From an uncultured Oscillospiraceae bacterium (GTDB lineage Bacteria; Bacillota; Clostridia; Oscillospirales; Oscillospiraceae): DNA of 21,195 bases. Below the pieces are notes generated by a model. The model saw only the letters and a list, made by a program, of their open reading frames with translations, was not told where the DNA came from and searched no databases. The stretch is from contig CAJUQS010000010.1 of assembly GCA_910588365.1 (NCBI GenBank), forward strand, positions 1 through 21,195. The letters are read 5' to 3'. Each line of letters begins with the position of its first letter. The stretch's first letter is position 1. Shown piece after piece: positions 1 to 6,205 of the stretch. The position numbers and the translations under genes were made by a program.

Positions 1-40
1 AGAAATTTTGCTGCCAGATGAAGCCGGTTTGACGCAGGAA

Positions 41-130
41 TCCTGGGTGGATTGCAAGGAAAACCGGCAATGTATGGCGGCAAAAGGGCCGCTCTTTGGG
101 CGTGTTGCCATTTTTCAAACAAGCCCTAAT
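41..130 (+). repeat. Diverged interspersed repeat, copy A (left window edge)
   Basis: This non-coding stretch shares an ordered set of blocks with the reverse complement of 21106-21195. Both copies have a TCCTG..GGATTGCAAGGA block, then a central ATG-GCGGCAA-like or ATG-CCGCCAA-like block, then a GGGCG block, and end in an A/T-rich AAACA.G.CT motif. The two copies lie in opposite orientation at the ends of the window. They look like diverged members of an intergenic repeat family, but I cannot define ends or mechanism from two partial copies. An open frame across 8-208 has no family resemblance and I do not regard it as a gene. Confidence 0.4.
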
Positions 131-162
131 GATTCTTTTTCTTTTGTAAAAGAAAAAGAATC
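131..162. repeat. Perfect 15-bp palindrome (A/T-rich hairpin) upstream of ruvA
   Basis: The arms at 131-145 and 148-162 are exact reverse complements separated by only GT. The stem is C/T-rich on one strand and A/G-rich on the other. It is followed by an AAAAAG tail and then a smaller hairpin, so it resembles a common intergenic hairpin rather than a textbook terminator, because no T-run follows on the + strand. It may mark the boundary between ruvA and an upstream gene, presumably ruvC just outside the window (inference). Confidence 0.6.
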
Positions 163-180
163 AAAAAGAAAACTTTTTGC

Positions 181-197
181 GCGAAGCTTTGCTTCGC
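181..197. repeat. Small hairpin in ruvA leader
   Basis: Seven-base arms at 181-187 and 191-197 (GCGAAGC / GCTTCGC) flank a TTT loop. The hairpin sits just before the GGAG ribosome-binding site of ruvA at 202-205. It could be part of the intergenic repeat at 131-162 or a minor leader structure. No function can be assigned. Confidence 0.45.
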
Positions 198-214
198 TAT
201 TGGAGTAAGAAGCT

Positions 215-823
215 ATGTACTACTACGTTTCCGGAACGGTGGCCCACGTGGAGCCCTATCTGGCGGTCATCGACTGCGGCGGGGTGGGCTACGCCTGCCG
301 CACCACGTCCTATACCCTCTCTCAAATCAAGAAGGGGGACAAGGCCAAGCTCCACACCTGTCTCAGCGTTCGGGAGGACGCCATGGATCTCTACGGCTTC
401 GCCACACAGGAGGAGCTGAAGCTCTTCCAGCAGCTCATCTCCGTCTCCGGCGTGGGGCCCAAGGCGGCCCTGGGGATTCTGTCGTCCAGCTCCCCGGCTA
501 ATCTGGCCATGAGCATCATTACCGGGGACGAAAAATCCCTCACCGCCGCCCAGGGGGTGGGGAAGAAGATCGCCCAGCGGGTGATTCTGGAGCTGAAGGA
601 CAAGCTGGCCAAGGGCCAGACCATCTCCGCCTCCGGCGAGAACGTGGCCGGCCCGGCAATGACCATCATCCCGCAGAACAAGCTCAGCGAGGCCTCCGCC
701 GCCCTGGCGGTGCTGGGCTACTCCCAGACGGAGATCAACGTGGCGCTCAAGGGCGTGGATATTGACGGCCAGCCCCTGGAGCAGGTCATCCGTCTGGCGC
801 TGAAGAACATGGTGAAGGGATAG
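215..823 (+). CDS. ruvA: Holliday junction branch migration protein RuvA
   Basis: RuvA binds four-way Holliday junctions as a tetramer and loads the RuvB motor on the DNA arms during homologous recombination and repair. The 202-residue product matches the family length. It has an N-terminal OB-fold (about 1-65, starting MYYYVSGTV), two helix-hairpin-helix motifs (SGVGPKAAL at about 78-86 and GVGKKIAQRV at about 114-123) and the C-terminal RuvB-contacting three-helix domain (about 150-202, with the typical AALAVLGYS start). The ATG at 215 is preceded by GGAG at 202-205. The stop is 4 bases before ruvB, so the two are surely co-transcribed. ruvC probably lies upstream, outside the window. Confidence 0.98.
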   Translation: MYYYVSGTVAHVEPYLAVIDCGGVGYACRTTSYTLSQIKKGDKAKLHTCLSVREDAMDLYGFATQEELKLFQQLISVSGVGPKAALGILSSSSPANLAMSIITGDEKSLTAAQGVGKKIAQRVILELKDKLAKGQTISASGENVAGPAMTIIPQNKLSEASAALAVLGYSQTEINVALKGVDIDGQPLEQVIRLALKNMVKG

Positions 824-827
824 GCCC

Positions 828-1889
828 ATGAGCATTGATTTTTCCAAGAGCGAGCCCCTTGTGGAGGAGGAGCCCCTGGTCACCACCTCCCTCACACGGG
901 AGGACGAGAACGAGTACTCCCTGCGGCCGAAGACGCTGCGGGAGTACATCGGCCAGGAGAAGGCCAAGGGCAATCTGGAGGTATTCATCCAGGCGGCGAA
1001 GATGCGCTCGGAGCCCCTGGACCACGTGCTGCTCCACGGCCCCCCGGGCCTGGGCAAGACCACGCTGTCCGGCATCATCGCCAACGAGATGGGGGTCAAC
1101 GTGCGCATCACCTCCGGCCCTGCCATTGAGAAGGCGGGGGATCTGGCGGCGCTGCTGACCAACCTCAGCGAGAACGACATCCTGTTTGTGGACGAGATCC
1201 ACCGGCTCAACCGATCGGTGGAGGAGGTTTTATACCCGGCTATGGAGGACTTTGCCATTGACATCATCATTGGCAAGGGGCCCTCGGCCAACTCCATCCG
1301 GCTGGATCTGCCGAAATTCACCCTCATTGGCGCCACCACCCGGGCGGGGCAGCTGTCCGCGCCCCTGCGGGACCGGTTTGGCGTGACGCTCCGGCTGGAG
1401 CTGTACACGCCGGAGGAGCTGGCGCTGATTGTGACCCGTTCGGCGGGCATACTGGACGCCCCCATAGAGCGGGAGGGTGCCATGGAGATCGCCCGGCGGA
1501 GCCGGGGGACGCCCCGCATTGCCAACCGGATGCTCCGGCGGGTGCGGGATTTTGCCCAGGTGGTGGGGGACGGGGTGATCACCAAGGAGCTGGCGGACAA
1601 GGCGCTGACGGCTCTTGAGGTGGACTACCTTGGTCTGGACAACATTGACCGGAGGATGCTGCGGGCCATCATCGAATATTACGGGGGAGGCCCCGTGGGC
1701 CTGGAGACCCTGGCGGCCACCATCAACGAGGAGTCTGTCACGCTGGAGGATGTCTACGAACCATATCTGTTACAGATAGGGTTTTTGACGAGGACCCCGC
1801 GGGGTAGGTGCGTAACCCCGAATGCTTACAGGCACTTGGGGATTGCCATCCCCGGGGGGAGCGGGATCATGGAGCAGCTGTCCTTCTAG
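828..1889 (+). CDS. ruvB: Holliday junction branch migration ATPase RuvB
   Basis: RuvB is the hexameric AAA+ motor that drives branch migration together with RuvA. The 353-residue product shows Walker A GPPGLGKT (71-78), Walker B LFVDEIH (119-125), the GATTR sensor-1 segment (168-172) and the RDRFG arginine-finger region (181-185). The C-terminal winged-helix DNA-binding domain contains YYGGGPVGLETLAA and ends with the RTPRGR motif typical of RuvB. Its ribosome-binding site (GAAGGGA) lies in the last codons of ruvA. Only 28 bases separate its stop codon from the left inverted repeat of element copy 1, so the element sits immediately downstream of the ruv operon. Confidence 0.99.
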   Translation: MSIDFSKSEPLVEEEPLVTTSLTREDENEYSLRPKTLREYIGQEKAKGNLEVFIQAAKMRSEPLDHVLLHGPPGLGKTTLSGIIANEMGVNVRITSGPAIEKAGDLAALLTNLSENDILFVDEIHRLNRSVEEVLYPAMEDFAIDIIIGKGPSANSIRLDLPKFTLIGATTRAGQLSAPLRDRFGVTLRLELYTPEELALIVTRSAGILDAPIEREGAMEIARRSRGTPRIANRMLRRVRDFAQVVGDGVITKELADKALTALEVDYLGLDNIDRRMLRAIIEYYGGGPVGLETLAATINEESVTLEDVYEPYLLQIGFLTRTPRGRCVTPNAYRHLGIAIPGGSGIMEQLSF

Positions 1890-1919
1890 CGGGACTGCGG
1901 TTCTGGGCGTTTGTCTGCC

Positions 1920-2141
1920 CGGGGCTTCCCAGCCCCGGACCCCGGGGATACTTTTTGCACGGGCAAAAAGTATCCAAAAACACGCCGGTGGAGACCCCCG
2001 GGCCCCCGATTTTACGGGGGCTGTCGGAGACGCCCGGCAGGAAGAGCTGCGGTGCCCCGTGAACGGGCCCCGGCTTTTGGCGCTCCATACCGGGCGCGGG
2101 GCTTGAAGGACTGCCGCCCGGCTTGGACCGGCGGTGCTTAC
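1920..2141 (+). repeat. Element copy 1, left terminal inverted repeat arm
   Basis: This arm is GC-rich and aligns end to end with the reverse complement of 2765-2986, from CGGGGCTT at the outer end to CGGTGCTTAC at the inner end. It folds into serial hairpins: GGGGCT/AGCCCC (1921-1926, 1931-1936), a 12-bp stem GGATACTTTTTG with its complement (1946-1957, 1964-1975) and GCCCCCG/CGGGGGC (2002-2008, 2015-2021). The inner end contains the stop codon (2138-2140) of the leftward 96-residue gene, so the arm also serves as the 3' end and probable terminator region of that gene. Confidence 0.8.
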
Positions 2142-2428
2142 AGGGGGGCCGCGGGGACGGCGGGCTGCGGGCAGTGTGGGAGGTGCATGGCGATGATCTG
2201 GTCGAAGGAGGCCAGGAACATGGCCTCAAGCTCCGCCATCTGCGCCCGGTCATAGGCCCGCTGGAGAGCCTCCAATTCCAGCTTCTGCTCAGGCGGGAGT
2301 TGCTCCCACAGCGCCCGGCCGATCGCGTCCCGCTCCGCCCAATACCTCCGCACCCCCGTTGGCTCATAGTATTTTTCTAATGTGCAGTCCGTTATGCAGT
2401 TAAATAGGGATTGCATTAGCCTGTCCAT
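2138..2428 (-). CDS. Element-encoded 96-residue protein of unknown function (copy 1)
   Basis: I do not recognise a characterised family. The protein is 96 residues, soluble-looking and highly charged, with a predicted helical body (EQLPPEQKLELEALQRAY at about 42-59, then AELEAMFLASFDQI) and an N-terminus MDRLMQSLFNCITDC. It vaguely resembles small clostridial DUF6809-type proteins, but that is unverified memory. The ATG at 2428 has a strong AAAGGAG ribosome-binding site 9 bases upstream and a consensus promoter (TTGACA-16-TATAAT). It differs from the copy at 14080-14370 at only 5 residues (positions 3, 11, 27, 50 and 94), which argues for a real, selected or recently copied gene. These two are the only leftward genes in the window. 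A partner or anti-repressor of the divergent HTH protein is one possible role. Confidence 0.75.
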   Translation of the reverse strand: MDRLMQSLFNCITDCTLEKYYEPTGVRRYWAERDAIGRALWEQLPPEQKLELEALQRAYDRAQMAELEAMFLASFDQIIAMHLPHCPQPAVPAAPL

Positions 2429-2460
2429 TGGTGTAAACTCCTTTTAGGATTGATAGGACT

Positions 2461-2488
2461 ATTATACACTATATCTAGCGATTGTCAA
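2461..2488 (-). promoter_or_regulatory. Consensus sigma-A promoter for the leftward element gene (copy 1)
   Basis: On the minus strand, a perfect TTGACA (+ strand 2483-2488) and a perfect TATAAT (2461-2466) are separated by 16 bases, 33 bases upstream of the leftward ATG at 2428. Element copy 2 has the same arrangement with different flanking bases. The box lies between the two divergent genes, so the HTH protein is the natural candidate to control it (inference). I see no equally good rightward promoter. Confidence 0.8.
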
Positions 2489-2531
2489 CTAGAAATAGTG
2501 GTTCTCTGCATATTTTTTTGAGGACAGAAGT

Positions 2532-2828
2532 ATGTTAAAATATAAAGTGAATATTTTGGATGAACTGAAAAAAGCAGGATACTCAACGTACCGCATCAGG
2601 AAAGAGCGGCTGATTGGAGAAGCAACAGCCCAAAAATTACGGGAGCAGTCAACTTCCGTGAATTTGGAGACAATGGGCATTGTCTGCGACCTGCTCCAAT
2701 GCCAGCCCGGCGATCTGGTCGAGTGGGTTCCCAACGAACCGGCTGACGGGCAGCACCCCTCCTGTAAGCACCGTCATGTCGAGCCGGGCGGCAGTAACGG
2801 AAGTCCCGAGTCCGGTGTGGAGCGCTGA
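2532..2828 (+). CDS. YozG-like Cro/C1-type HTH regulator with a C-terminal tail read from the inverted repeat (element copy 1)
   Basis: Residues 1-68 match the short HTH_26/YozG-like DNA-binding family: MLKYKVNILDELKKAGYSTYRIRKER (helices 1-2), a recognition region (about 30-42) and the signature LLQCQPGDLVEW. The ATG at 2532 is preceded by GAGGA. Family members usually end soon after the PGD-LEW motif. Here no stop occurs, and translation continues into the right inverted repeat from about residue 78, giving an odd Gly/Ser/Pro-rich tail and a total of 98 residues. The gene is clearly more AT-rich than its surroundings, which suggests a foreign origin. It probably binds the divergent promoter region at 2446-2531 (inference). 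Confidence 0.85.
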   Translation: MLKYKVNILDELKKAGYSTYRIRKERLIGEATAQKLREQSTSVNLETMGIVCDLLQCQPGDLVEWVPNEPADGQHPSCKHRHVEPGGSNGSPESGVER

Positions 2829-2986
2829 AAGCGGGGGCCTGTTCACGGGGCAGCTCTTGCCTTTCAGCGCGTGTCCGATAACCCCCCGTTTGCTTTGGGG
2901 GTCCGGGGGGACACCCCCGGCGGCTTTTTAGTTACTTTTTGTCCGAACAAAAAGTAACCGCGGGGTCCGGGGCGGCGTAAGCCCCG
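2765..2986 (-). repeat. Element copy 1, right terminal inverted repeat arm
   Basis: This arm is the reverse-complement counterpart of 1920-2141, of the same length, and nearly matches 14895-15106 in copy 2. It contains a 12-bp hairpin (2931-2942/2947-2958) with the GTTACTTTTTGT stem and an outer GGGGC/GCCCC hairpin (2969-2973/2981-2985). Relative to the left arm, a stem position in the A/T-rich hairpin is swapped on both sides (GGATAC..GTATCC against GTTAC..GTAAC), so base pairing is kept. The 3' end of the HTH gene (to 2828) overlaps it. Confidence 0.8.
2903..2929 (+). terminator. Terminator-like hairpin in right arm, copy 1
   Basis: Stem CCGGGGG (2903-2909) and CCCCCGG (2914-2920) with a GACA loop is followed by CGGC and TTTTT (2925-2929). 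It would terminate rightward transcription from the HTH gene. It is placed just before glmM, with only the outer part of the arm between them. The four bases between stem and T-run make it somewhat atypical. The same structure occurs in copy 2. Confidence 0.6.
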
Positions 2987-3016
2987 GGAGTAACGACAAG
3001 AAGGGAAAAAACAACA

Positions 3017-4372
3017 ATGGGAAAACTTTTTGGAACAGACGGAATCAGAGGCATCGTAGGCGAAAACCTGACAGCGGATCTGGCCTACCGGGTAGGCCAG
3101 GCGGTCACCCAGGTCCTGACGGAGGAGAAGGGCCGTACACCCCTGGTGACCATCGGCATGGACACGAGAATCTCCTCCGACATGCTGGAGGGGGCACTGA
3201 TTGCCGGCATCACCTCCATGGGTGGCGACGTCATGCCCCTGGGCACCATCCCGACGCCGGCGGTGGCCTATCTGACCATCAAGGTGGAGGCCGACGCGGG
3301 CATTGTCATCTCCGCCAGCCACAACCCCTTTGAGCACAACGGCATCAAGGTCTTCAACGGACAGGGCTATAAGCTCTCCGACGCGCTGGAGGAGCGGGTG
3401 GAGGAAAAAATCCTCTCCAATGAGCCCATGCCGACAAAGAAGGGGGGCGACATCGGCAAGCGCATCCACGGCATGAAAAACCTCAAGTACGAGTACATCA
3501 AGCACCTGGCCGGAACCGTCCAGGACGATCTCGGCGGCCTGCGGGTGCTCATCGACTGCGCCAACGGCGCTGCCGCCGCCACGGCCCCGGACCTCTTTGC
3601 CGGGTTCGAGATTGAGGCTGACTTCATCCATAAAAAGCCCACTGGCGTCAACATCAACCGCAAGTGCGGCTCCACCTATTTAAAGAGCCTGGCCGCCATG
3701 GTCACCGCCGGGGAGTACGATCTGGGCATCGCCTTTGACGGCGACGCCGACCGGTGCCTGATGATCGACGAGAAGGGGAACGTGGTGGACGGCGACAAGA
3801 CCATGGCGGTCTGCGGCCTGAATATGCGGGACCAGGGTCTGCTCACCGGCCGGACCATCGTGGGCACCGTCATGAGCAATCTGGGCCTGCACGAGTTCTG
3901 CAACAAGAACAATATCCGTCTGGTCTGCACCCCGGTGGGGGACCGGAACGTGCTGGAGAAGATGCTGGAGTTCGGCTACCGCATCGGCGGCGAGCAGTCC
4001 GGCCATACCATCTTCACCGACTACGCCACCACCGGCGACGGCCAGCTCACGGCCCTGCAGTTTTTGCAGATTCTCAAGCGCAGCGGAAAGCCCGCTTCGG
4101 AGCTGGCCTCCATCTGCCCCAGCTATCCCCAGACCCTTATTAACGTGGAGCTCCCCAACCAGCCGGGGCTGAAGGAGCGGATCATGAACTCCGAGGAGCT
4201 GCTGGGCGCCATCCGCCGGGAGGAGGAGAAGCTGGGCGGTGACGGAAGAATCCTGGTCCGGCCCTCGGGGACGGAGCCCCTGATCCGGGTCATGGTGGAG
4301 GCAAAAACCATCCAGCAGGCCGGTGATTGTGCAAACTGTCTGGCCGATTTGGTGAAAACGCTAAAAATTTAG
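3017..4372 (+). CDS. glmM: Phosphoglucosamine mutase GlmM
   Basis: GlmM interconverts glucosamine-6-phosphate and glucosamine-1-phosphate on the route to UDP-GlcNAc for peptidoglycan, so it should be essential and cytoplasmic. The 451-residue protein has the family length and landmarks: N-terminal KLFGTDGIRG (3-12), the active-site phosphoserine loop ASHNP (Ser101), the magnesium loop DGDADR (241-246), the sugar loop GEQSGH (325-330) and the phosphate-binding RPSGTEP (415-421). The ATG at 3017 follows GAAGGG. Its leader is only 28 bases beyond the right arm of element copy 1 and contains no recognisable promoter, so its transcription must start in the element or upstream of it. Confidence 0.98.
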   Translation: MGKLFGTDGIRGIVGENLTADLAYRVGQAVTQVLTEEKGRTPLVTIGMDTRISSDMLEGALIAGITSMGGDVMPLGTIPTPAVAYLTIKVEADAGIVISASHNPFEHNGIKVFNGQGYKLSDALEERVEEKILSNEPMPTKKGGDIGKRIHGMKNLKYEYIKHLAGTVQDDLGGLRVLIDCANGAAAATAPDLFAGFEIEADFIHKKPTGVNINRKCGSTYLKSLAAMVTAGEYDLGIAFDGDADRCLMIDEKGNVVDGDKTMAVCGLNMRDQGLLTGRTIVGTVMSNLGLHEFCNKNNIRLVCTPVGDRNVLEKMLEFGYRIGGEQSGHTIFTDYATTGDGQLTALQFLQILKRSGKPASELASICPSYPQTLINVELPNQPGLKERIMNSEELLGAIRREEEKLGGDGRILVRPSGTEPLIRVMVEAKTIQQAGDCANCLADLVKTLKI

Positions 4373-4402
4373 AGATTTAGTTTACAAATTTTTAATATTT
4401 AC

Positions 4403-4432
4403 TTGACAAGAGCAAGGAGAAATAGGTATAAT
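4403..4432 (+). promoter_or_regulatory. Near-perfect sigma-A promoter abutting the sigH start codon
   Basis: TTGACA (4403-4408), an 18-base spacer and TATAAT (4427-4432) lie directly before the ATG at 4437. Only 4 bases separate the -10 box from the start codon, so a transcript from here would begin at or within a few bases of the ATG. The only Shine-Dalgarno-like AAGGAG (4414-4419) lies inside the promoter spacer, 17 bases from the ATG, and would be absent from that transcript. Confidence 0.8.
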
Positions 4433-4436
4433 AGAC

Positions 4437-5075
4437 ATGTCAATCAACGAAGCCCAATTTGATGCCTACGGCGATCTCTCAGACGAGCGCCTGTGTCAGC
4501 TGACCCAGGAGGGCAACCGGGATGCAGAGGAGGCGCTTTTCAAGCGTTACCACCGTCTGGTCCGCAAGCTCGCCCGCCCCTACTATCTGGCGGGGGGGGA
4601 CAGCGACGACCTCATTCAGGAGGGCATGATTGGACTGATCTATGGCGTTCGGGAGTATGACGGCCAAAAGTCCGCCAGCTTCCGTACCTTCGCAGAAATA
4701 TGTATCCGCAACCGGCTGTACTCCGCTGTCCGGGCAGCTGCCCGCGACAAGCACTCGCCGCTCAACCAGTCGGTTCCTCTTGAAATACCCTTCTTTGACA
4801 GTCACACCGTCTTCTGCACAGCGCCGCTGCTGTCCCAGACCAATCCTGAGGACCTGATTATCGGGCAGGAGAGGTTCCGGGACCGGCTCAGCGATGTCCG
4901 CAAGCAGTTGTCCGAGTTCGAGGCGAAGATTTTGGGGTACTATTTAGACGGCCTGACCATCCAGGAAATGGCCGAAGCGGTTTCACGGTCCCCCAAATCG
5001 GTGGACAACGCCGTGCAGCGCATCCGGCGAAAGGCGGCGCGGCATCTAACTTCCGGCGATCTCAGCAGAGGCTGA
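4437..5075 (+). CDS. sigH: RNA polymerase sigma factor, SigH/Spo0H-like
   Basis: The 212-residue protein is a sigma-70 family factor closest in pattern to SigH, the transition-state and early-sporulation sigma factor. Region 1.2/2 starts DLSDERLCQL (13-22). The core-binding region 2.2 reads DDLIQEGMIGL (57-67), followed by SFRTFAEICIRNRLYSAVRAA (81-101) and the RDKHSPLN linker (103-110). Region 4 (about 157-203) carries FEAKILGYYLDGLTIQEMAEAVSRSPKSVDNAVQRIRRKA, the -35-recognition HTH. The ATG at 4437 is the only plausible start, since an in-frame TGA lies at 4404 and the next Met is residue 64. Translation initiation may be leaderless, given the promoter that abuts the start. A related sigma factor of another regulon is possible. 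Confidence 0.9.
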   Translation: MSINEAQFDAYGDLSDERLCQLTQEGNRDAEEALFKRYHRLVRKLARPYYLAGGDSDDLIQEGMIGLIYGVREYDGQKSASFRTFAEICIRNRLYSAVRAAARDKHSPLNQSVPLEIPFFDSHTVFCTAPLLSQTNPEDLIIGQERFRDRLSDVRKQLSEFEAKILGYYLDGLTIQEMAEAVSRSPKSVDNAVQRIRRKAARHLTSGDLSRG

Positions 5076-5114
5076 ACGCAATATATTTTTTCGATTCAAA
5101 GAGAGGGTAAAATC

Positions 5115-5393
5115 ATGTACGAAGACAAGACCTTAGTTTGCAAGGAGTGCGGTCAGGAGTTCGTTTTCACCGCCGGTGAGCAGGAGTTCTATGCGGAGCG
5201 CGGCTTCCAGAACGAGCCCCAGCGCTGCAAGGCGTGCCGCGACGCCCGCAAGAACGCCGCCCGCGGTCCCCGGGAGTACTTTACCGCCACCTGCGCTTCC
5301 TGCGGCGGCGAGGCGAGAGTGCCCTTTGAGCCCAAGAGCGACCGTCCTGTGTACTGCAGCGACTGCTTCGCCAAGATGCGTGAGCAGGGCTGA
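5115..5393 (+). CDS. Zinc-ribbon protein with two CxxC..CxxC modules
   Basis: This 92-residue protein carries two zinc-binding knuckle pairs: C9-x2-C12 with C38-x2-C41, and C60-x2-C63 with C81-x2-C84. The first half resembles the 'probable zinc-ribbon' (zf-trcl) family: LVCKECGQEFVFTAGEQEFYAERGF followed by RCKACR. The second half resembles the CxxC-GG-VPF-P-DRPVYCSDC module found in many small Firmicutes proteins. No enzymatic motif is visible; a nucleic-acid or protein adaptor role would be a guess. The ATG follows GAGAGGG. It sits 39 bases after sigH and is followed by a strong terminator, so the two may form one unit. Confidence 0.88.
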   Translation: MYEDKTLVCKECGQEFVFTAGEQEFYAERGFQNEPQRCKACRDARKNAARGPREYFTATCASCGGEARVPFEPKSDRPVYCSDCFAKMREQG

Positions 5394-5409
5394 TAGATTG
5401 CAAGCCTGA

Positions 5410-5446
5410 GAGAGGCGCGCCCCTGGTGGGACGCGCCTCTCTTTTT
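5410..5446 (+). terminator. Rho-independent terminator after the zinc-ribbon gene
   Basis: A 10-bp perfect stem (5410-5419 with 5432-5441, GAGAGGCGCG and its complement) is closed by a 12-base loop and followed directly by TTTTT (5442-5446). It lies 16 bases past the stop codon at 5393. Confidence 0.93.
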
Positions 5447-5473
5447 GTCCCGGGAGAATTGCCGGGTAAACTA

Positions 5474-5502
5474 TTGTAATTGACGGAAAAATCTGCTATA
5501 CT
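5474..5502 (+). promoter_or_regulatory. Probable sigma-A promoter for the M50 protease-scp operon
   Basis: TTGTAA (5474-5479), a 17-base spacer and TATACT (5497-5502) lie 34 bases before the start codon at 5537. A preceding terminator at 5410-5446 supports a new transcription unit here. The overlapping TTGACG at 5480 is too close to the -10 box to serve as its -35. Confidence 0.6.
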
Positions 5503-5536
5503 TACTTAAATACATGAATGATGGAGACAGAGTTCG

Positions 5537-6190
5537 ATGGGGGAGCTGCGGCTTTTTTTGGAACAGTATGACTGGGGCGGGCTGGCGTTCGCCCTTCAGC
5601 GGGTGCTGGGGGTACTGGTGTGCCTGACCGTCCATGAAACCTGCCACGGCCTTGCGGCCCTGGCGCTGGGGGACCCCACCGCCAGGCGGATGCACCGTCT
5701 GAGCTTCAACCCGCTGCACCATATTGACTGGCTGGGGCTGGCGTCCATGTTCCTGTGCGGCTTTGGCTGGGCAAAGCCGGTGCCGGTGGATATGCGCTAT
5801 TTCAAAAACCCCAAGGCTGGAATGGCACTCACCGCACTGGCGGGGCCGGTGAGCAACTTCCTGCTGGCGCTGGCGCTTCTGTTTGGCGCATCCATCATCT
5901 ACCGGGCCGCTCCAGCGGGGGCGGTGATGGTATGGCTGTTCTACTTTTTGATGAATACCGCCATTCTGAGCATCGGCCTGGGGCTCTTCAACTTGATCCC
6001 CATCCCGCCTCTGGACGGCTCAAAGGTGCTCTTTTCCCTGCTGCCTGAGAGGGCCTACTACACCCTCATGCGGTATGAGCGTTACGGCATGGCGGTCCTG
6101 CTGCTGCTGGTCTGGCTGGATGTGGGCAGCAGCGCCCTGTCCAACGGGATTGATGTGGTCTACCAGTGGATGGCCGGGCTATTTTTCTGA
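5537..6190 (+). CDS. Site-2 protease family membrane metalloprotease (M50)
   Basis: This is a 217-residue intramembrane zinc metalloprotease homologue. The zinc motif HETCH (His33, Glu34, His37) lies in the first hydrophobic segment. The distal NLIPIPPLDG (152-161) supplies the conserved Asn and the third zinc ligand Asp160. Hydrophobic segments at about 16-45, 63-80, 96-122, 128-155 and 180-195 suggest four to five membrane passes. Length fits the compact group without PDZ domains, often found next to scpA in Clostridia. No substrate can be inferred; a link to SpoIVFB-type sporulation proteases is only by fold. The ATG follows GGAGACAGAG. scpA starts 15 bases after its stop. Confidence 0.92.
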   Translation: MGELRLFLEQYDWGGLAFALQRVLGVLVCLTVHETCHGLAALALGDPTARRMHRLSFNPLHHIDWLGLASMFLCGFGWAKPVPVDMRYFKNPKAGMALTALAGPVSNFLLALALLFGASIIYRAAPAGAVMVWLFYFLMNTAILSIGLGLFNLIPIPPLDGSKVLFSLLPERAYYTLMRYERYGMAVLLLLVWLDVGSSALSNGIDVVYQWMAGLFF

Positions 6191-6205
6191 TAATGAGGTG
6201 AATGG

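Larger units (their letters stand above)
1918..2988. mobile_element. Inverted-repeat cassette, copy 1 (non-autonomous element between ruvB and glmM)
   Basis: A 1.07-kb unit is bounded by about 222-bp imperfect terminal inverted repeats (1920-2141 and 2765-2986) and carries two divergent small genes. The outermost bases of the arms are CCCGGGGCTT and its complement. The same unit with the same gene arrangement recurs at 13858-15106. Left arm plus leftward gene are nearly identical between the copies and the right arms are also alike, while the middle differs. There is no transposase, recombinase or obvious target-site duplication. I infer a MITE-like or otherwise trans-mobilised cassette. A static, recombining structural repeat is the alternative. 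Confidence 0.75.

Noticed and set aside
8..208. Small gene upstream of ruvA
   Set aside because: The frame crosses the interspersed repeat and the palindrome, lacks a convincing ribosome-binding site and resembles no family.
197..1600. Long open frame on the minus strand (467 codons) across ruvA and ruvB
   Set aside because: It is antisense to two unmistakable genes, has a Ser/Arg-rich composition typical of shadow frames in GC-rich DNA, and shows no domain resemblance.
1911..2255. Rightward frames within the left arm of the cassette
   Set aside because: They fall within hairpin-rich repeat DNA and opposite the conserved 96-aa gene, and give Gly/Arg/Pro-rich sequence without family resemblance.
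1905..2995. Target-site duplication flanking element copy 1
   Set aside because: Bases outside the arms (GTTTGTCTG on the left, AGTAACGAC on the right) do not match; copy 2 flanks do not match either.
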